64,000 nucleotides of DNA from Desulfocapsa sp. (GTDB lineage Bacteria > Desulfobacterota > Desulfobulbia > Desulfobulbales > Desulfocapsaceae). Below are positions 46,240 to 55,520 of this stretch, piece by piece (within the stretch, counting starts at the first letter, position 1; the number at the start of each line of letters is the position of its first letter). The notes below the pieces were generated by a model that worked only from the letters and a program-made list of their open reading frames with translations, had not been told where the DNA came from and searched no databases. A program made the position numbers and the translations under genes. Where the stretch lies: positions 1 through 64,000 of the forward strand of contig JAQYVF010000011.1 of the NCBI GenBank assembly GCA_030145625.1, in the 5' to 3' direction.

Positions 46240-47127
46240 TCACCTGGGAACCAGCAGAACATCAGTATATTCCGTCTCCTCTGTCAGAGGTGCATCATCC
46301 CAGACAACACAGCGACGAAGGGTAACATTTTTCTCCAGTTGAGTGCGACCAACACAGGCCCAGTCACGTAGCTCAAGATTTTCTCCCTGCAAGGCTTCAT
46401 CATGCAAAAGAAACTGGGTCTCAGGAGGCTTGGAAAACTCTGACCAGAGAGGAATTTCTTTTTGTAAAAGTCTGCCGTGCAGTGCCAGATAATCGGTCAC
46501 GGTCCCCATATCTGTCCATGAACACCCATCCACCCGCCGGGCCTGGATCCTACCACCCTCCTCAAGAATCTCGCGATAACGCTCTATAATAGAGTACTCC
46601 TGATCCTGTGGAATCTTTTCCAGGATTTCGGGTTCCAGAACATGGAGACCGGTGAAAGCCAGCAGGTCTGCAGAACCCTGACCATCAAAGCCAATGACCT
46701 GCCCCCCTTGAACAGTAACCTTATTAAAACGCGGATAATCGTGCATGGCCATGGTCACTGCTGCCCGAGCCGGATCATGAGCCCGATAGAGCTCCTGAAA
46801 GTCAACCATGTGATAAATATCGCCATTGGTTACCAGCAGAGGTTGGTCCCTCATCCTGGGCAAGGCCATGCGCAGGCCACCACCCGTTCCAAGCACGATC
46901 TCTTCTTCCTGGATTACCACTCCGTCTATGGCAGCAAGTGCTGAAACAATCTGCTCCCGGAGGTAATGACAATTTACAATAATGTGGTCAAACCCTGCAG
47001 CCTGTAATCGCCGAACGGTAAGGAGGAGAAGGGGCTCATTCAAGAGAGGAAAAAGAGGCTTAGGACAGACCGCAGTATAAGGGAGTAAACGAGTGCCGAA
47101 ACCGGCAGCAAGGATCATGGCCTGCAT
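46240..47127 (-). CDS. Sugar-1-phosphate nucleotidyltransferase (MurU/GCD1-like)
   Basis: A 295-residue enzyme that couples a sugar-1-phosphate to a nucleotide. N-terminal GT-A fold with AMILAAGFGTRLLP, CPKPLFPLLNEP (Lys for the nucleotide), LVTNGDIYHMVD and TGLHVLEPEIL. The last 50 residues look like a short hexapeptide-type extension (ACVGRTQLEKNVTLRRCVVW). The length and lead motif fit MurNAc-1-P uridylyltransferase MurU or mannose-1-P guanylyltransferase; the motifs do not decide. It is 36 bases after the lpxI stop, at the end of the lipid A gene group. Confidence 0.8.
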   Translation of the reverse strand: MQAMILAAGFGTRLLPYTAVCPKPLFPLLNEPLLLLTVRRLQAAGFDHIIVNCHYLREQIVSALAAIDGVVIQEEEIVLGTGGGLRMALPRMRDQPLLVTNGDIYHMVDFQELYRAHDPARAAVTMAMHDYPRFNKVTVQGGQVIGFDGQGSADLLAFTGLHVLEPEILEKIPQDQEYSIIERYREILEEGGRIQARRVDGCSWTDMGTVTDYLALHGRLLQKEIPLWSEFSKPPETQFLLHDEALQGENLELRDWACVGRTQLEKNVTLRRCVVWDDAPLTEETEYTDVLLVPR

Positions 47128-47163
47128 GGGAGTGTGTCCGCAAAAGGTAGAAAAACAAAAAAA

Positions 47164-48006
47164 TCAATAATCAAGACTGCCGTCGGGAAGTTCTTTGACT
47201 CCAACCACTACGATACCAGCTTCATTAGCTGCCTTTACCGTGGCTTCCCGGTCAAAGATGAGTGACTGCCCCGCCTCAACAGCCAGGACCGCCCCTTTCA
47301 CACCTGCCAGGGTCTCGATAGTCTTGATCCCAGTGGCTGGAAGATCAAATCGGAAATCCTGATTAGGTTTCCTCACCTTTACCACCACTGCTTTTTCCCG
47401 GGCCAGAGCACCGCCCCGGGCTATGGTTACATCGGTCCCCTCAATGGCTTCCACGGCTACCACCGAGCGGTTTCGAACCACCACGCACTGTCCGATATCC
47501 ATTGCTCCGATGGCCCTGGCATTTTTCCAGCCAAACTCAATATCCAGTCGCTGGTTTTTATCCGGCTTTTTCTCAGTCAGAACGCCATGGGGAAAAAGAA
47601 GATATTGCAGATAGAGGGTAGACTCCAAGACCTTGATCCCTTCTTTTTCCAAGGCACCTGCCACGGCTCGAAGGATCGCATCGTCCTGCTTGGTATCGAT
47701 TTTATTCCAGAGGGACATCCCTTTAAAGTCGGGTAGAATATCGCGAAAGATCCTGGTCTTGGTGATGGCTCCGACGAAAACGGTCTCTCCTGCGCCCTGC
47801 TGATGAAAAAATTTGATCATCTTTCCCAACTGCCCCAGTTTCACCCAGAGCACTTCATCAGCTGCGTCAGCTACCTCCTGGGAAGTCTCATTGCGATGGG
47901 CAATCAAAACGATTTTCCGGCCTGCCTTCTGAGCAGCTTCGATAAAAAGAAGGGGGAACTGTCCACTTCCGGCTATGACTCCTATCTTCGTTGAATCAAC
48001 CTTCAT
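47164..48006 (-). CDS. lpxI: UDP-2,3-diacylglucosamine pyrophosphatase LpxI
   Basis: Hydrolyses UDP-2,3-diacylglucosamine to lipid X in the lipid A pathway; the LpxI type replaces LpxH in many Desulfobacterota and alphaproteobacteria. 280 residues. N-terminal GVIAGSGQFPLLFIEAA, VFVGAITKTRIF, DDAILRAVAGALEKEGI, and the C-terminal domain with TGIKTIETLAGVKGAVLAVEAG. ATG 48006 is chosen; a TTG at 48015 is in frame and overlaps the lpxA stop. lpxB, expected next, is absent. Confidence 0.95.
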   Translation of the reverse strand: MKVDSTKIGVIAGSGQFPLLFIEAAQKAGRKIVLIAHRNETSQEVADAADEVLWVKLGQLGKMIKFFHQQGAGETVFVGAITKTRIFRDILPDFKGMSLWNKIDTKQDDAILRAVAGALEKEGIKVLESTLYLQYLLFPHGVLTEKKPDKNQRLDIEFGWKNARAIGAMDIGQCVVVRNRSVVAVEAIEGTDVTIARGGALAREKAVVVKVRKPNQDFRFDLPATGIKTIETLAGVKGAVLAVEAGQSLIFDREATVKAANEAGIVVVGVKELPDGSLDY

Positions 48007-48011
48007 GAAGC

Positions 48012-48809
48012 TCAATCTTTTTTGATCCGTTTGACGATACCGCGTTTTGAAGTTCTGAAAAAGGTCACCAACTCATCCACAAACTCACAATCAGTAATTT
48101 CCTCTTCAACCTTCATGATCGCATCCTTGTGAAGAAGATCGGGAGAGCGATACAGGATACGAAAAGCCGCATCGATTTTGGAAATGGTCTCACGCGTAAA
48201 TCCGTTTCGCCGCATACCCACCTTATTCAAACCGGATATCCGCATTTTGCCTCTCATTCCAGTCACCATGGCAAAGGGTGGCACATCCAACCCCACCCCG
48301 GAGCCTCCGCCGATAAAGGCAAACATACCGATCCTGCAAAATTGATGCACCCCAACCAAGCCCCCGACTGTAGCCCGGTCACCTACCTGCACATGACCTC
48401 CAAGGGTGGCAGCATTAACCAGGATGACATAATCTCCGACATCACAGTCATGTCCCACATGAGAATAAGCCATCATCATGTTATTATTGCCCACAATGGT
48501 CTTTCCTGTACCATGGGGGGTCCCCCTGTGGATGGAAACATATTCACGAATCAGATTCCCGTTACCGATAATCAGTTCTGTGGGCTCGCCTTTATAGCCA
48601 ATGTCCTGAGGAGCTCCACCAATGGTGGCAAAGGAGCAAATCTCATTATTTTCACCAATGATAGTAGGACCGGAGAGGACAACATGAGCGGCAATGCTTG
48701 TACCGGCGCCAATCTTCACACCTTCCTCAATCACACAAAAAGGACCCACTTTCACAGTGGGGTGAAGCTCGGCTTTATCAGAAATTACAGCTGTAGGATG
48801 TATAGTCAT
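48012..48809 (-). CDS. lpxA: Acyl-ACP--UDP-GlcNAc O-acyltransferase
   Basis: First enzyme of lipid A synthesis; 265 residues, left-handed beta helix of hexapeptide repeats followed by a C-terminal helical domain. IHPTAVISDKAELHPTVKVG opens the helix, and the catalytic His lies in MAYSHVGHDCDVGD. GNGNLIREYVSIHRGT is the conserved acyl/sugar site. The gene is 119 bases downstream of fabZ. Confidence 0.97.
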   Translation of the reverse strand: MTIHPTAVISDKAELHPTVKVGPFCVIEEGVKIGAGTSIAAHVVLSGPTIIGENNEICSFATIGGAPQDIGYKGEPTELIIGNGNLIREYVSIHRGTPHGTGKTIVGNNNMMMAYSHVGHDCDVGDYVILVNAATLGGHVQVGDRATVGGLVGVHQFCRIGMFAFIGGGSGVGLDVPPFAMVTGMRGKMRISGLNKVGMRRNGFTRETISKIDAAFRILYRSPDLLHKDAIMKVEEEITDCEFVDELVTFFRTSKRGIVKRIKKD

Positions 48810-48928
48810 TCTTGTTCTGGATAGATAAGGGAAGATACTTGCACACTCCTCGACAATTCGCCAAGGAGCATTTCACACAAGTCGCATTCCTTACCGGGTA
48901 TCGCCTCTCTGTGCAATCTTTATTTTTT

Positions 48929-49381
48929 TCAGCCAAATGATGCCAGCAACTCTGCTTCGGCAACCAAATTGTCGTCAACGTAGGCAGCAGCAGCCATTTT
49001 CCATATCCCACGTTTCTTTTTCAGGAGCTGCAGTTTATAGATCAATTGATCACCAGGCCCCACTGGATTACGAAAACGGGCCTTATCAATTCCGGCAAAA
49101 TAGAGGAGCTTCACCCCTATCTTTTCCGGTTCGGAACAGTAAGCCAGGACCCCTCCTGCCTGGGCCATGCCCTCCAACATTAACACCCCGGGCATTACCG
49201 GTTTATCCGGGAAATGGCCCTGAAAAAAGGGTTCATTGATGGTTACATTCTTCAAGACCACCACCTCCTCTTCCGGGACTAGGGAAATGACCCTGTCTAT
49301 CAGGATAAAAGGATATCTGTGCGGTAGCAGACGTAAAATCTCCACAATATCTATATTTTCAGGATTGATTGCATCACTCAT
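48929..49381 (-). CDS. fabZ: 3-hydroxyacyl-ACP dehydratase FabZ
   Basis: Hot-dog-fold enzyme of fatty acid elongation; 150 residues. [14 protein letters not shown], then [20 protein letters not shown] with the catalytic His and Glu. It sits between lpxD and lpxA as usual, balancing fatty acid and lipid A synthesis. The ATG overlaps the lpxD stop. Confidence 0.97.
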   Translation of the reverse strand: MSDAINPENIDIVEILRLLPHRYPFILIDRVISLVPEEEVVVLKNVTINEPFFQGHFPDKPVMPGVLMLEGMAQAGGVLAYCSEPEKIGVKLLYFAGIDKARFRNPVGPGDQLIYKLQLLKKKRGIWKMAAAAYVDDNLVAEAELLASFG

Positions 49382-50442
49382 TCTTTTTCTCCGGGAACTA
49401 TTTGTCTTTCTTGACTGGTCAGTTCAGCCACTGTTTTCTTCACTTTTCTAAGATCACGACCCATCTCCGCCAACTTACCGAACTGGGTCGCAGCTCGAAC
49501 AAACTGCTTCATGGGGATTGCAGGAGAACCACCGATCCTGGCACCGTCTTTCTGGTTATTATGAACACCACTCTGGGCAGCAACCATGACCCCGTTGCCA
49601 AGTACAATATGACCGGCAAGACCAACCTGTCCACCCAAAACCACATTCCGTCCCAGGGTTGTAGAGCCAGAGATTCCCACATGGGCAACGATCAGGCAAT
49701 TTTCACCGACTACCACGTTATGTGCCACCTGGACCAGATTGTCAATTTTGCTTCCTGACTTTATCCAGGTCACCCCATAGGCAGCTCTATCCACACAGGA
49801 ATTGGCACCAATCTCAACGTCATCATCAATCCTGACAATTCCCACCTGGGGACGCTTGACATGAAAGCCACGACTGTCTGTGGCATAGCCATAGCCATCA
49901 CTGCCGATTACTGTTCCCGAATGGATAATCACCCGCTTTCCGATGATACAACCATCAGCAACCGTTACATTGGCTTTCAGGGTGGTGTCATCACCGATCT
50001 CCACATCGTCACCTACCACAACTCCCGATTCGATGGTCACCCGTTCACCCAGCTTCACTCGCTCACCTACAGTTGCCAGGGGAGCAATAGTAATTGCTTG
50101 CGGAATAGTGGTATCCTTCCCCACCCAGGCCCGCTCATGAACTCCTTTTGCAAGAAAAGGTTTTTCCAGCAGCAGCGTATGAATACGGGCAGAGGCCAGA
50201 TAGGGATCTTTTACCCGGATCAAAGGGACAGGCGCCTCTTCCACAGCCATGGGCACGATAACCGCACTCCCTTGAAAATCAGAGAGGATATCCACCAACC
50301 CGGCCTTGACCAGAAAACTGATATCACCACTTTCGGCTGTGTCCAGGGGGGAAAAACCGCTGATCATCACCTCACTATCTCCAACGATCTCTCCCTCGAC
50401 AAGAACGGCCAACTCCGCCAGACTCAGACTTTTACCACTCAC
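49378..50442 (-). CDS. lpxD: UDP-3-O-acylglucosamine N-acyltransferase
   Basis: Third lipid A step; 354 residues. An N-terminal uridine-binding domain (about 1-100, with [19 protein letters not shown]), then a hexapeptide beta helix with [20 protein letters not shown] (catalytic His), and a C-terminal coiled helix. GTG start at 50442, with AAGGTGAT upstream. bamA and ompH/skp, which usually precede lpxD, are not here; repeats and namZ lie upstream instead. Confidence 0.97.
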   Translation of the reverse strand: MSGKSLSLAELAVLVEGEIVGDSEVMISGFSPLDTAESGDISFLVKAGLVDILSDFQGSAVIVPMAVEEAPVPLIRVKDPYLASARIHTLLLEKPFLAKGVHERAWVGKDTTIPQAITIAPLATVGERVKLGERVTIESGVVVGDDVEIGDDTTLKANVTVADGCIIGKRVIIHSGTVIGSDGYGYATDSRGFHVKRPQVGIVRIDDDVEIGANSCVDRAAYGVTWIKSGSKIDNLVQVAHNVVVGENCLIVAHVGISGSTTLGRNVVLGGQVGLAGHIVLGNGVMVAAQSGVHNNQKDGARIGGSPAIPMKQFVRAATQFGKLAEMGRDLRKVKKTVAELTSQERQIVPGEKE

Positions 50443-50530
50443 ATTATCACCTTTTCAACTCCTGAATTGCAGCAATCTTTTCCCACATCAGACGCAATGA
50501 CCACATCCTATCCCACTTTCTCCTCTCAAT

Positions 50531-50790
50531 GTAGGAGCGACTTCAATCGCGAACCAACTCCCGTACGGCACAAATAAACACACGATGCGCGCCAAGTACG
50601 ATTCGCGGATAAATCCGCTCCTACAGGAGAAGTCACGGCTTTTCAAACACACTTCCTCTGCGGCGGCAGGTAGGAGCGACTTCAGTCGCGCCCCCCCCCA
50701 TACGGCACAAATAAACACACGGTGCGTGCCAAGTACGTTTCGCGGATAAATCCGCTTCTACAGGAGAAGTCACAGCTTCTCCAACGTACT
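50531..50790. repeat. Tandem REP/BIME-type repeats
   Basis: Two units of about 139 bp in tandem (starting 50531 and 50670). Each has GTAGGAGCGACTTCA followed by the matching TCGCG arm, an 80-bp spacer with ACGGCACAAATAAACACAC, and CGCGGATAAATCCGC leading into CTCCTAC or TTCTAC. Hairpins GCGA..TCGC and GCGGAT..ATCCGC form inside each unit, and the outer GTAGGAGCG / CGCTCCTAC pair encloses it. A plain extragenic palindrome family; half-units occur near 31955 and 63071. Confidence 0.8.
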
Positions 50791-50810
50791 TCTTCCTCCA
50801 TTCGCCACTC

Positions 50811-51977
50811 TCATTCATAGAGCAGATACTTTTTCCGCTGTTCTAAAAAACGTTTCAATCCCGGTTGCCACTTCCTCTCCAAATCGAGAACAGAATCCCC
50901 CTTCTCCAGTGCCCGGCGCAGGGTGGAATCCCCAAGGATAAGATCCATGGGGAGGCGTTCGAACTCATATTCATAGGGAGGTTCCTTATAGGCAAACTCC
51001 TCCGGCCAGCACTGCATAACCGCCTGGAGCAGGGCGAGACTGGTTCTATAAGGCAGAAAAGAATCGGGATCGGTGACATGGAGCTGGAATCCAACACAGA
51101 CTTGTTCCGCCCATTTGCCTGAAGTCGGTTGAAAGACCAGGGGTCTGAACCAACATCCCGGTAAATCGACTGCTGCCAGCCGCTTCAAAATGGGACCATG
51201 CTCCCAGAACGGAGCTCCCACCAGTTCAAAAGGAAGAGTGGTCCCCCTCCCCTCGGAACAGTTGCTTCCCTCCCAGAGCACCTGACCCGGATAGACCAGG
51301 GCTGTCTCAGGAGTAGGCATATTGGGAGAAGGAGAAACCCAGGGGAATCCAGTGTCCCGAAAGAGCATGGACCGTTTCCAACCCTGCATGGGAATCACCT
51401 GCAGATCAGCTCCAATCGCAAACTCTTTGTTGATGAAAAGAGCCAGCTCTCCAAATGTCATACCATGGCGCATGGGAATGGGATAGAGCCCCACAAAAGA
51501 GGTACAATCTGCCTCCAGGACATTCCCCTCAACAGCCGCTCCACCCACGGGATTCGGTCTGTCAAGGACAACTACCTGCTTGCCATACTCTGCAGCGGCC
51601 TCCAGACAGTAAGCCATGGTATAGAGAAAGGTGTAAACCCGCGTCCCCACATCCACGATATCAATAAGCAAAACATCAAGATGATCGAACATGGCTGCAT
51701 CCGGTCTCCTGGTCTCCCCATAAAGGCTGAAGACAGGCAAACCGCTCACCGGATCTTTCTGGTGAGCCGATTCAATCATATTATCCTGTTTCTCAGAAAA
51801 AAAGCCGTGCTGAGGAGAAAACAGACAGGTCAACCCGTCTCCATAGAGATCAAGCAGAACATCTCTGCTATGACGCAGGTTGCGGTCCGTGGATGCCTGA
51901 TTACAGAGCAGCCCCAACCGTTTATCTTTCAGCAAGAGGCCTGAATCGGCCAGTTTTTCCAATCCAACACGAATCAT
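50811..51977 (-). CDS. namZ: NamZ/DUF1343 exo-beta-N-acetylmuramidase family protein
   Basis: A 388-residue protein of the DUF1343 family, whose characterised member NamZ removes terminal MurNAc from cell-wall fragments. Conserved blocks: LGLLCNQAS, CLFSPQHGFFSEKQDN, PVFSLYG, LLIDIVDVGTRVYTFLYTM, VVLDRPNPVGG, and GTTLPFELVGAPF. No signal peptide, so it should act in the cytoplasm on imported muropeptides or disaccharides. It is directly downstream of glmS (66 bases) and close to a MurU-like gene, which suits amino-sugar recycling. Confidence 0.88.
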   Translation of the reverse strand: MIRVGLEKLADSGLLLKDKRLGLLCNQASTDRNLRHSRDVLLDLYGDGLTCLFSPQHGFFSEKQDNMIESAHQKDPVSGLPVFSLYGETRRPDAAMFDHLDVLLIDIVDVGTRVYTFLYTMAYCLEAAAEYGKQVVVLDRPNPVGGAAVEGNVLEADCTSFVGLYPIPMRHGMTFGELALFINKEFAIGADLQVIPMQGWKRSMLFRDTGFPWVSPSPNMPTPETALVYPGQVLWEGSNCSEGRGTTLPFELVGAPFWEHGPILKRLAAVDLPGCWFRPLVFQPTSGKWAEQVCVGFQLHVTDPDSFLPYRTSLALLQAVMQCWPEEFAYKEPPYEYEFERLPMDLILGDSTLRRALEKGDSVLDLERKWQPGLKRFLEQRKKYLLYE

Positions 51978-52043
51978 CTCACGTTCCCTGTTCTTCTCTT
52001 TCTCAACCGCATACCGCAGATCGCAAACCTCAGACCGCTTTCC

Positions 52044-53885
52044 TTATTCTACTGTTACACTCTTCGCCAAATTCCGCGGCTGATCCACGTCGCACCCGCG
52101 TCGGGAAGCAATCTCATAAGCAAGAAGCTGGGCCGGGATGGTATAGAGGATAGGGTTGAGTTCTTCATGTACAGCCGGAAGATAGATGACATCGTCGGTG
52201 ATGGTCTTCAAATGACCGTCACCTCTGGTACCGATCAGGATAAGACGTCCCTGCCTGGCCTTAATCTCCTCCACATTGGATATGGATTTCTGGTAAACTG
52301 CATCCCTGGGAGTCAACGCCAGAATGGGCATTTCCTTATCGATTAAGGCAATGGGACCATGCTTCAGCTCACCCGAGGCATACCCTTCTGCATGGATATA
52401 AGAGATTTCTTTCAGTTTTAGTGCCCCTTCCAGGGCAATGGGGAAATTGAGCCCCCTGCCCACAAAGAGAAAGTCACGGCTGTCATAATAATTTTCGATC
52501 AGCTCCCGAATTTCAGCCTGCAACACTGGTAATTCCTCTTCAATAACCCCGGCAAGCGCGATCAGCTCCCTGCCCAGTTGCAAACGTTTTTCAGGCGGCA
52601 TGGTGCCCCGCTTTTCTGCCAGGAAAAGGGTAAAGAGAAACAGCGCGGCCAGTTGCGAGGTAAAGGCCTTGGTCGAGGCCACCCCGATTTCCGGTCCGGC
52701 ATGGGTATAGATCGTACCATGGGCCTCGCGGGTCATGGTGGAACCCACCACATTACAGATGGTGACAATCCTGGAACCAAGCTCCTTGGCCAAGCGGATT
52801 CCAGCCAGGGTATCGGCGGTTTCACCGGACTGGGAGATAGCAACGGTGAGAACACGATCATTAATGAGCAGTTTTCGGTAGCGAAACTCCGAGGCGATAT
52901 CCACCTCCACCGGGATTCCTGCCCACCGTTCTATCCAGTACTTGGTCACCAGGGCGGCATGCCAGGAGGTGCCGCAGGCCACAAGAAAGATACGCTCGAT
53001 ACCGGCCAGATCCTGATCGCTGAGATTCATCTCCGGCAGATCGACACTCCCGGTCTCGGGATTGATGCGACCACTCACTGTGTCGATAATGGCCTGAGGC
53101 TGCTCAAAAATCTCTTTCAGCATAAAGTGCTTGTAGCCACCCTTCTCGGCCATGGCCGAATTCCAGGCAATGGTCTTGACCTCTTTCTCCACCTCTTTTC
53201 CGCTCTTCAGGGAATAGATGCTCTGGCTATCGGCCCGCAGGACAGCCAATTCCTGATCGTCGAGAAAAATGACCTTGTCGGTATAGGGAAGCAGAGGTGG
53301 AACATCAGAGGCCATGAAGGTCCCCTCCTCATCATGGACACCCAAGACCAGAGGACTGTGGTTACGGGCAGCAATCAGGGTATCGGGCATTCCGGTCCAA
53401 AGGACACCCAGGGCATACGACCCCTCTACCCTGGCCAGGGCTTTTGTTACGGCCTCGCGAAGATCACCGTCAAGATACTCTTCAATGAGATGGGCCAGGA
53501 CCTCGGTATCGGTTTCAGAGGCAAAGCGATGACCTTTTTCCTGGAGCTCACCCCGAAGAGAATGATAATTTTCAATGATGCCGTTATGGACAACAACCAG
53601 CTCACCACTGCAGTCACTGTGAGGATGTGCATTTTCAGTGGTAGGGGCACCATGGGTTGCCCAGCGGGTATGCCCAAGACCGATATGAGAAGGGGCACCA
53701 ATGGCATCTCCCAGGATATTTTCAAGATTTTGGAGCTTTCCTTCACTGCGATGTTTTTCCAGCACTCCATCTTGGAGATAGACAATACCTGCAGAGTCAT
53801 AGCCCCTGTACTCAAGGCGCTTCAATCCCTCCAGCACAACGGGAACAACCCGTCTACTCCCCACATATCCTACAATCCCGCACAT
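52044..53885 (-). CDS. glmS: Glutamine--fructose-6-phosphate aminotransferase
   Basis: Makes glucosamine-6-phosphate, the entry to UDP-GlcNAc, peptidoglycan and lipid A; 613 residues. The N-terminal glutaminase domain starts MCGIVGYVG with the catalytic Cys2 and has GHTRWATHG; two SIS isomerase domains follow (CGTSWHAALVTKYWIE; SQSGETADTLAGI), ending in NLAKSVTVE. The 228-base leader contains no GlmS ribozyme that I can recognise. Likely co-transcribed with namZ. Confidence 0.98.
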   Translation of the reverse strand: MCGIVGYVGSRRVVPVVLEGLKRLEYRGYDSAGIVYLQDGVLEKHRSEGKLQNLENILGDAIGAPSHIGLGHTRWATHGAPTTENAHPHSDCSGELVVVHNGIIENYHSLRGELQEKGHRFASETDTEVLAHLIEEYLDGDLREAVTKALARVEGSYALGVLWTGMPDTLIAARNHSPLVLGVHDEEGTFMASDVPPLLPYTDKVIFLDDQELAVLRADSQSIYSLKSGKEVEKEVKTIAWNSAMAEKGGYKHFMLKEIFEQPQAIIDTVSGRINPETGSVDLPEMNLSDQDLAGIERIFLVACGTSWHAALVTKYWIERWAGIPVEVDIASEFRYRKLLINDRVLTVAISQSGETADTLAGIRLAKELGSRIVTICNVVGSTMTREAHGTIYTHAGPEIGVASTKAFTSQLAALFLFTLFLAEKRGTMPPEKRLQLGRELIALAGVIEEELPVLQAEIRELIENYYDSRDFLFVGRGLNFPIALEGALKLKEISYIHAEGYASGELKHGPIALIDKEMPILALTPRDAVYQKSISNVEEIKARQGRLILIGTRGDGHLKTITDDVIYLPAVHEELNPILYTIPAQLLAYEIASRRGCDVDQPRNLAKSVTVE

Positions 53886-54113
53886 ATATACCTCACACCT
53901 TTTTCTGAATTGGATTTTTTTCTTTCTCGACCAGAGAAACTAGTCGTCAATTATTCAAAATAACATGGTATTTTTTGTTTTTGCGAGTTTTTTCTTTGTT
54001 CCTTGCGGAAAAACAAGTAGATTTACCCGGAAATCAAGGCTATCACATTACAGAATCTTTTTCGGATTTACCGAAAAACGTTTTTTTACTAACACCAAAT
54101 CTATTGATCAATC

Positions 54114-54665
54114 ATGAGCGACAGACAACGATTAAAAGAAATTCTCCTTGAGAAATCCTACAGGAAAGGCACATTCACCCTCACCTCGGGTAAGACCTCA
54201 GACTTCTATATCGATGGAAAACAGACCACCCTCTCAGCTGAAGGGGGATACCTTTGCGGGAAACTGATCCTGGATATCATCAATGCTGCCGATGAACCCA
54301 TCGAAGCCGTTGGTGGCATGACCCTGGGAGCCGACCCCCTGGTATCAGCAGTTTCCGTAGTCAGCCACCTGGAAAACTGCCCCATACCGGCATTCATTGT
54401 CCGCAAAGAGGCCAAAGGCCATGGAACCGGCAATTACATTGAAGGGTTAAGCAACATGGCTCCCGGTTGCCGGGTTGCTCTTCTTGAAGATGTGGTTACC
54501 ACTGGAGGCACCCTGCTTCAGGTTATTGAACGTGTGGAAGCCCAGGGCTTCAAGGTGGGACTTGTCATTACCGTTGTCGAACGCCAGGAGGGAGGCGTCG
54601 ATGTTCTGGCCAAGGCCGGATATAAACTGGAATCTCTGTTTACCCGCGAACAGCTGCTCAGCTAA
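54114..54665 (+). CDS. pyrE: Orotate phosphoribosyltransferase
   Basis: Pyrimidine synthesis: orotate + PRPP to OMP; 183 residues. FTLTSGKTSDFYIDGKQTTL, then the PRPP-binding motif VALLEDVVTTGGTLLQ, and the flexible-loop region RKEAKGHGTGNYIEG. Shorter than E. coli PyrE (213), similar to the bacterial short type. Its TAA stop lies inside the TAAT target duplication of a mobile element. Confidence 0.96.
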   Translation: MSDRQRLKEILLEKSYRKGTFTLTSGKTSDFYIDGKQTTLSAEGGYLCGKLILDIINAADEPIEAVGGMTLGADPLVSAVSVVSHLENCPIPAFIVRKEAKGHGTGNYIEGLSNMAPGCRVALLEDVVTTGGTLLQVIERVEAQGFKVGLVITVVERQEGGVDVLAKAGYKLESLFTREQLLS

Positions 54666-54666
54666 T

Positions 54667-54855
54667 GGGTACCTTGAAAAATTAGAATTTTCGTTCAAAA
54701 TCGAGACGTGAGAAAAATTTTACCACAGGTGCCCTGCAAGAATCACCCTAACTACGGGTACAAGTGCCCTTGGGGTGCATATAATTGATATTCCGAGGAT
54801 AAAATTTTACCCACAACGAAGAGTTTGGGCGGAAAGGCGATTTTGCAAGGTGGCC
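54667..54855 (+). mobile_element. MITE-like element, copy 6 (long form)
   Basis: 189-bp long-form copy flanked by TAAT (54663-54666 and 54856-54859). The left duplication starts with the pyrE stop codon TAA. Confidence 0.88.
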
Positions 54856-55015
54856 TAATGTAAGCCCACCCCAGATAAGCGAGTACAAGCAAACTCCACT
54901 TGTTCGTTTTGAACTATCCCTTTGATGGGTAACGTTCAAAACGGATAAGCCTAAAACCCCGACAAAGTCCTACAATACAGTAGATCAACTCAATTACCAT
55001 CACCCCGCCACCATT

Positions 55016-55186
55016 ATGAACTGTCCGAAATGCAAAGAAAAACTTGAGGTTCTCCGCCAATGTCGACGCATCCGTTTACGCTGTACCGGCTGCTCTCATG
55101 AATACCAGATCCATGAGGTTGCAAGTGACCTGGACCGAGAAACCGAGGCAATTTTAGAACGATACACAGCTATCATTTACGATTAA
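55016..55186 (+). CDS. Small dual-CXXC zinc-ribbon protein
   Basis: A 56-residue protein opening MNCPKCKEKLEVLRQCRRI with a second pair in LRCTGCSHEY, then an acidic helix SDLDRETEAILERYTAIIYD. The two CXXC pairs form a rubredoxin/zinc-ribbon knuckle. It resembles the small dual-CXXC (seleno)protein group of Desulfobacterota, in which a Cys is sometimes Sec; here all four are Cys. Function unknown. No clear ribosome site is seen within 12 bases, yet codon use and the conserved-looking tail support it as real. Confidence 0.65.
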   Translation: MNCPKCKEKLEVLRQCRRIRLRCTGCSHEYQIHEVASDLDRETEAILERYTAIIYD

Positions 55187-55520
55187 TTCTCAAAATGAGT
55201 AAAAAACATTTCACCTCTTCACATTAAATACTGTATACTCCTGTTAAGAGGGAAAACTGCCCAGTTACATTGATTTTTTTAAGAGCCAGACAGACTTAGT
55301 TAATGTCAAATGGGTAATTCTACACATAGTAATTTTTAAAAAGATTACTACTATACATAGTGGAGTAGAGTAATTAGTACGAGATTCAATCAATACAAGT
55401 TAGTTATGTCTCTCACCAAACAGCCATACTGGGAGAGACACTAACTAAAAAGAAGACTCTGGGGCAGAAGGCAATTGGTAGTCCTTTATCATAAAAGCCT
55501 CCAGAGAGAGGTGAACGCGA
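55187..55520 (+). promoter_or_regulatory. Structured leader upstream of the PilZ gene
   Basis: 334 bases without a gene. A possible promoter TTCACC - 18 bases - TATACT lies near 55215-55245. Within the transcript are three inverted repeats: AGTAAT/ATTACT (about 55329-55350), a larger one GTTAGTTATGTCTCTC with GAGAGACACTAAC (55399-55447), and CTCTGG/CCAGAG (about 55457-55506) that ends at the ribosome site AGAGAGGTG. The last could mask translation. No known riboswitch class was recognised. Confidence 0.4.

Noticed and set aside
50488-50818. Two overlapping minus-strand frames (76 and 61 codons)
   Set aside because: Both translate the tandem REP units and repeat the same peptide pieces.
53886-54113. 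Possible GlmS ribozyme or riboswitch in the glmS leader
   Set aside because: The leader shows no double-pseudoknot core or other recognisable riboswitch elements; it is simply AT-rich.
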